A stretch of DNA of 64,000 nucleotides from Pseudomonas frederiksbergensis (lineage in GTDB: Bacteria > Pseudomonadota > Gammaproteobacteria > Pseudomonadales > Pseudomonadaceae): assembly GCF_000802155.2 (NCBI RefSeq), contig NZ_JQGJ02000010.1:1-64000 (forward strand), read 5' to 3'. The position numbers and the translations under genes are program-made. Below are positions 61,812-64,000 of the stretch, piece after piece. Below the pieces are notes generated by a model. The model did not search any database, was not told the DNA's origin, and saw nothing but the letters and a program-made list of their open reading frames with translations. Positions within the stretch are counted from its first letter, which is position 1. The number at the start of each line of letters is the position of its first letter.

Positions 61812-62858
61812 TCACTGCGCCGGCGGTTCGGCCGGTTTCGGCGCGGCGTCGTCGAACAGGTTCAAGCGCTCGCGCAATTCGTGGGCCGGAACGGGTTGCT
61901 GGTCCGCCGGCAAGGCGTTCGGATCGACCGCCGCGCCTGGCGTGGCCGATGGCACCGGCACTTCACCCGGCGCAGCCTCGCCCTGGGCCGGGTCGGGCGC
62001 CGGATCGTCGGTTTGCGAACCTTCGATGGCTTTCTGGGCCTTTCTGGTCAACACCACGATATCGATACGCCGGTTGACCGGATTGAACGGATCCTTGCGA
62101 TCGAACAGTGCCGAAGAAGCGTAGCCGACCACTCGCGCCACTTGCTCATCCGGATAGCTGCCCGCCACCAGGGCACGACGTGCCGCGTTGGCGCGGTTGG
62201 CCGACAATTCCCAGTTACCGAAATCGCCTTTGCCCACGTAAGGCTTGGCATCGGTGTGACCGCTGATACTGATCTTGTTCGGCACCGCCTTGATGGTGTC
62301 GGCCATGGCCAGCAGGATATCTTCGAAATACGGTTTGAGCCGTGCGCTGCCAGAGTCGAACATCGGACGGTTATCGGCATCCATGATCTGGATGCGCAGG
62401 CCGTTCGGCGTGATCTCGAACAGGATCTGGTCCTTGAACTTCTGCAGCTCGGGGTTCTCTTCGACCTTGTTCTGCAACTCTTGCAGGAGCAATTCCAGGC
62501 GCTCGCGCTCGACCTGCTCGGCCATGCCCTCGGCCTCATTGGCGTCGACGGTCGCCTTGTCGGGTTGGGGCTGGGACTTGACCTCGGGGTTGAGGGTGTT
62601 CTCCGGCGCCAGGACGGGCGAACCGCCCAGGTCGATGATGTACGGCGTGCCGCTCTCGGAAAAACCGACCGGGTCCTTGAAGTAACCGGCGATCGCGATT
62701 TTCTGTTCCGGCGTGGCCGTGGAGAGCAGCCACAGCACCAGAAAGAACGCCATCATCGCCGTGGCAAAGTCGGCGAAGGCGATTTTCCAGGCGCCGCCAT
62801 GGTGCCCGCCGGCAATGCGCTTGACGCGCTTTACGATGATCGGCTGGTTATTTTCCAT
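61812..62858 (-). CDS. motB: Flagellar motor stator protein MotB
   Basis: 348 residues. Single N-terminal membrane helix with the proton-binding Asp30 in FADFATAMMAFFLVLWLLS, a plug and linker, then an OmpA-like peptidoglycan-binding domain (about 185-290, with ISGHTDAKPYVGKGDFGNWELSANRANAARRALV). The C-terminal tail is Pro/Ala-rich. With MotA it forms the proton-driven stator. The gap to motA is three bases, so the two are one unit. Confidence 0.97.
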   Translation of the reverse strand: MENNQPIIVKRVKRIAGGHHGGAWKIAFADFATAMMAFFLVLWLLSTATPEQKIAIAGYFKDPVGFSESGTPYIIDLGGSPVLAPENTLNPEVKSQPQPDKATVDANEAEGMAEQVERERLELLLQELQNKVEENPELQKFKDQILFEITPNGLRIQIMDADNRPMFDSGSARLKPYFEDILLAMADTIKAVPNKISISGHTDAKPYVGKGDFGNWELSANRANAARRALVAGSYPDEQVARVVGYASSALFDRKDPFNPVNRRIDIVVLTRKAQKAIEGSQTDDPAPDPAQGEAAPGEVPVPSATPGAAVDPNALPADQQPVPAHELRERLNLFDDAAPKPAEPPAQ

Positions 62859-62861
62859 AAC

Positions 62862-63713
62862 TTAACGACCGCGAACCGCTTGTTCCAGCTCGGCAAAGCT
62901 TGGACGGTGCTTCGGGTACAGGACCTTGCGACCGAACTCCACCGCCAGCGACGGCGGCATGCCCGAGGCCGAGGCCACCAGGGAAGCCTTGATGGCTTCG
63001 TAGACGTTGAGTTCTTCCTTGGCGTCATGGGCCAGGGAGTGGGCCAGCGGGCCGAAGAAGCCATACGCTGCCAAGATACCGAAGAAGGTACCCACCAGCG
63101 CCGCACCTACGTGCATGCCGATGGAGGCCTGGTCGCCTGAGCCCAGGGACGCCATGGTCACCACGATACCCAATACCGCCGCAACGATACCGAAGCCGGG
63201 CATGCCGTCGGCAATGCCGTTGACCGCGTGGGAGGGGTGCTCCAGCTCCTCCTTGAGGCTGTACAGCTCCATGTCGAACAAACCTTCCAGCTCATGGGGG
63301 GCCATGTTGCCGGACGACATGATGCGCAGGTAGTCGCAGATGAACGCGGTCATGCGCTCGTCTTTCAGCACCGACGGGTACTTGGCGAAGATCGGGCTGG
63401 CGGCGGCGTCTTCGATATCGCCCTCGATCGCCATCATGCCTTCGCGACGGCTCTTGTTGAGGATCTCGTAGACCAGCCCCAACACCTCGAGATAGAAGGT
63501 GTGGGTAAAGCGCGAGCCGAACATGCTCAAGGATTTCTTGAGCACATGCATCGTCGTGTAGCCAGGGTTTGCCTGGAGGAATGCGCCGAGGGCGGCACCG
63601 CCGATGATCAACACCTCGAAAGGCTGGACCAACGCAGCGATCTTGCCATGGGAAAGCACGTATCCGCCGAGCACGCTCGCGAACACGACAATGATGCCGA
63701 TAATTTTAGCCAT
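62862..63713 (-). CDS. motA: Flagellar motor stator protein MotA
   Basis: 283 residues with four membrane helices (two N-terminal, two about 170-230) and a large cytoplasmic loop holding the charged torque residues around KYPSVLKDERMTAFICDYLR. PGFGIVAAVLGIVVTMASLG is the conserved third-helix block. ATG 63713 is the family start; upstream in-frame residues to 63791 would cross the promoter. A sigma-28-type promoter lies upstream. Confidence 0.97.
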   Translation of the reverse strand: MAKIIGIIVVFASVLGGYVLSHGKIAALVQPFEVLIIGGAALGAFLQANPGYTTMHVLKKSLSMFGSRFTHTFYLEVLGLVYEILNKSRREGMMAIEGDIEDAAASPIFAKYPSVLKDERMTAFICDYLRIMSSGNMAPHELEGLFDMELYSLKEELEHPSHAVNGIADGMPGFGIVAAVLGIVVTMASLGSGDQASIGMHVGAALVGTFFGILAAYGFFGPLAHSLAHDAKEELNVYEAIKASLVASASGMPPSLAVEFGRKVLYPKHRPSFAELEQAVRGR

Positions 63714-63781
63714 AGATAGAAAGTACTTATTTAAGTCGGGTTCAAGGTCATATTCGGAAGCTGAAAAATCTCTTCTTCTAC

Positions 63782-63808
63782 TTATCGGCAAAACTGCGCC
63801 AGACTATA
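63782..63808 (-). promoter_or_regulatory. Sigma-28 (FliA)-type promoter of motAB
   Basis: On the minus strand, TATAGTCT, 11-base spacer, then GCCGATAA. The -10 element matches the FliA consensus at all eight bases, the -35 element TAAAGTTT at six of eight, and the spacer is exact. The transcript would begin about 60 bases before the motA ATG. Confidence 0.8.
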
Positions 63809-63880
63809 GCCAGTTCCGGCGAAAAGCCAATTTTGCCCCGCTCCGGGCGTAGATACCCCATGCGAAGATCGCGTCCAACC

Positions 63881-64000
63881 ATGGCTAACGAAACGAACGT
63901 TCCGACTCCAAGACCGACCACGCTCGAAGGCTGGGTAAAGCTGCTCGAAGGCGTCCACCTGCCGGTTCCCCAGGCCAGCCATGACCTGGTGTGCAAGGCC
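63881..64000 (+). CDS. 5' part of a protein, possibly HDOD-domain; runs off the right edge
   Basis: An open frame from ATG 63881 (or ATG 63860, seven residues earlier) to the window end encodes 40 residues, beginning MANETNVPTPRPTTLEGWVKLL and containing LPVPQASHDLVCKA. The pattern of a short polar leader followed by LEGV.LPVPQ...V resembles the start of HDOD signalling proteins, which often sit beside motAB in pseudomonads. The family core is not in the window, so this is tentative. It is divergent from motA. Confidence 0.5.
   Translation, partial: MANETNVPTPRPTTLEGWVKLLEGVHLPVPQASHDLVCKA

Overview
The window is chromosomal DNA of a gamma-proteobacterium of the genus Pseudomonas, most likely the P. 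fluorescens/P. putida side of the genus. The evidence is high GC with strong G/C-ending codons, azurin, the DesT-UreEFG and HflKC-HflX-Hfq-MiaA-MutL-AmiB neighbourhoods, amaA/amaB/amaR lysine-catabolism genes, and dispersed REP palindromes of the GTGGCGAGGG and TGTGGGAGCGGG types. The gene order follows, as I remember it, the P. aeruginosa PAO1 stretch from desT/ureEFG through motBA. Several accessory insertions interrupt it.

Layout. 1-4.6 kb: DesT-type TetR regulator, urease accessory genes ureE-ureF-ureG, a hupE/ureJ nickel transporter gene broken by a one-base frameshift, and an AGE-family sugar epimerase. 4.6-11.6 kb: an SDR, a 750-base non-coding stretch with DnaA-box-like pairs, then a complete branched-chain (or related) amino-acid ABC importer livK-H-M-G-F on the minus strand. 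11.6-15.6 kb: amaA, amaB and divergent amaR (pipecolate/aminoadipate branch of lysine degradation). 15.7-20 kb: NAD synthesis (pncB-nadE), azurin, a LOG-type phosphoribohydrolase, small proteins and a Nudix hydrolase. 20-26.8 kb: a three-gene transglutaminase / ATP-grasp-alpha-E / transglutaminase-amidoligase operon whose product is unknown. 27-29.9 kb: two tandem copies of an unrecognised two-gene module (about 307-residue protein plus about 153-residue membrane protein), with one membrane protein gene frameshifted in a poly-T run. 30-39.7 kb: housekeeping genes ygiQ, dnaB, rplI, a DUF2232-like protein, rpsR, rpsF, rlmB and rnr. 39.8-45 kb: two identical tRNA-Leu(CAG) units, each with its own promoter and terminator, a Fur-boxed hitAB iron importer, and a chemoreceptor. 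45.1-63.8 kb: purA, hisZ, and the hflC/hflK/hflX/hfq/miaA/mutL/amiB/tsaE/nnrD minus-strand cluster, divergent queG, a TRIC-like channel, orn, rsgA and motB/motA with a sigma-28-type promoter. The start of a further gene runs off the right edge.

The strongest candidates for something undescribed are the duplicated two-gene module at 27-29.9 kb (its architecture suggests a membrane-active toxin with an immunity protein, but this is inference) and the amidoligase/transglutaminase operon at 20-26.8 kb (a recognised but functionally unassigned gene set). The DnaA-box-like array at 5.6-6.1 kb is the most interesting non-coding signal. No CRISPR array, prophage, transposase or rRNA gene was seen. 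All protein names come from motif and family recognition; no database search was run.
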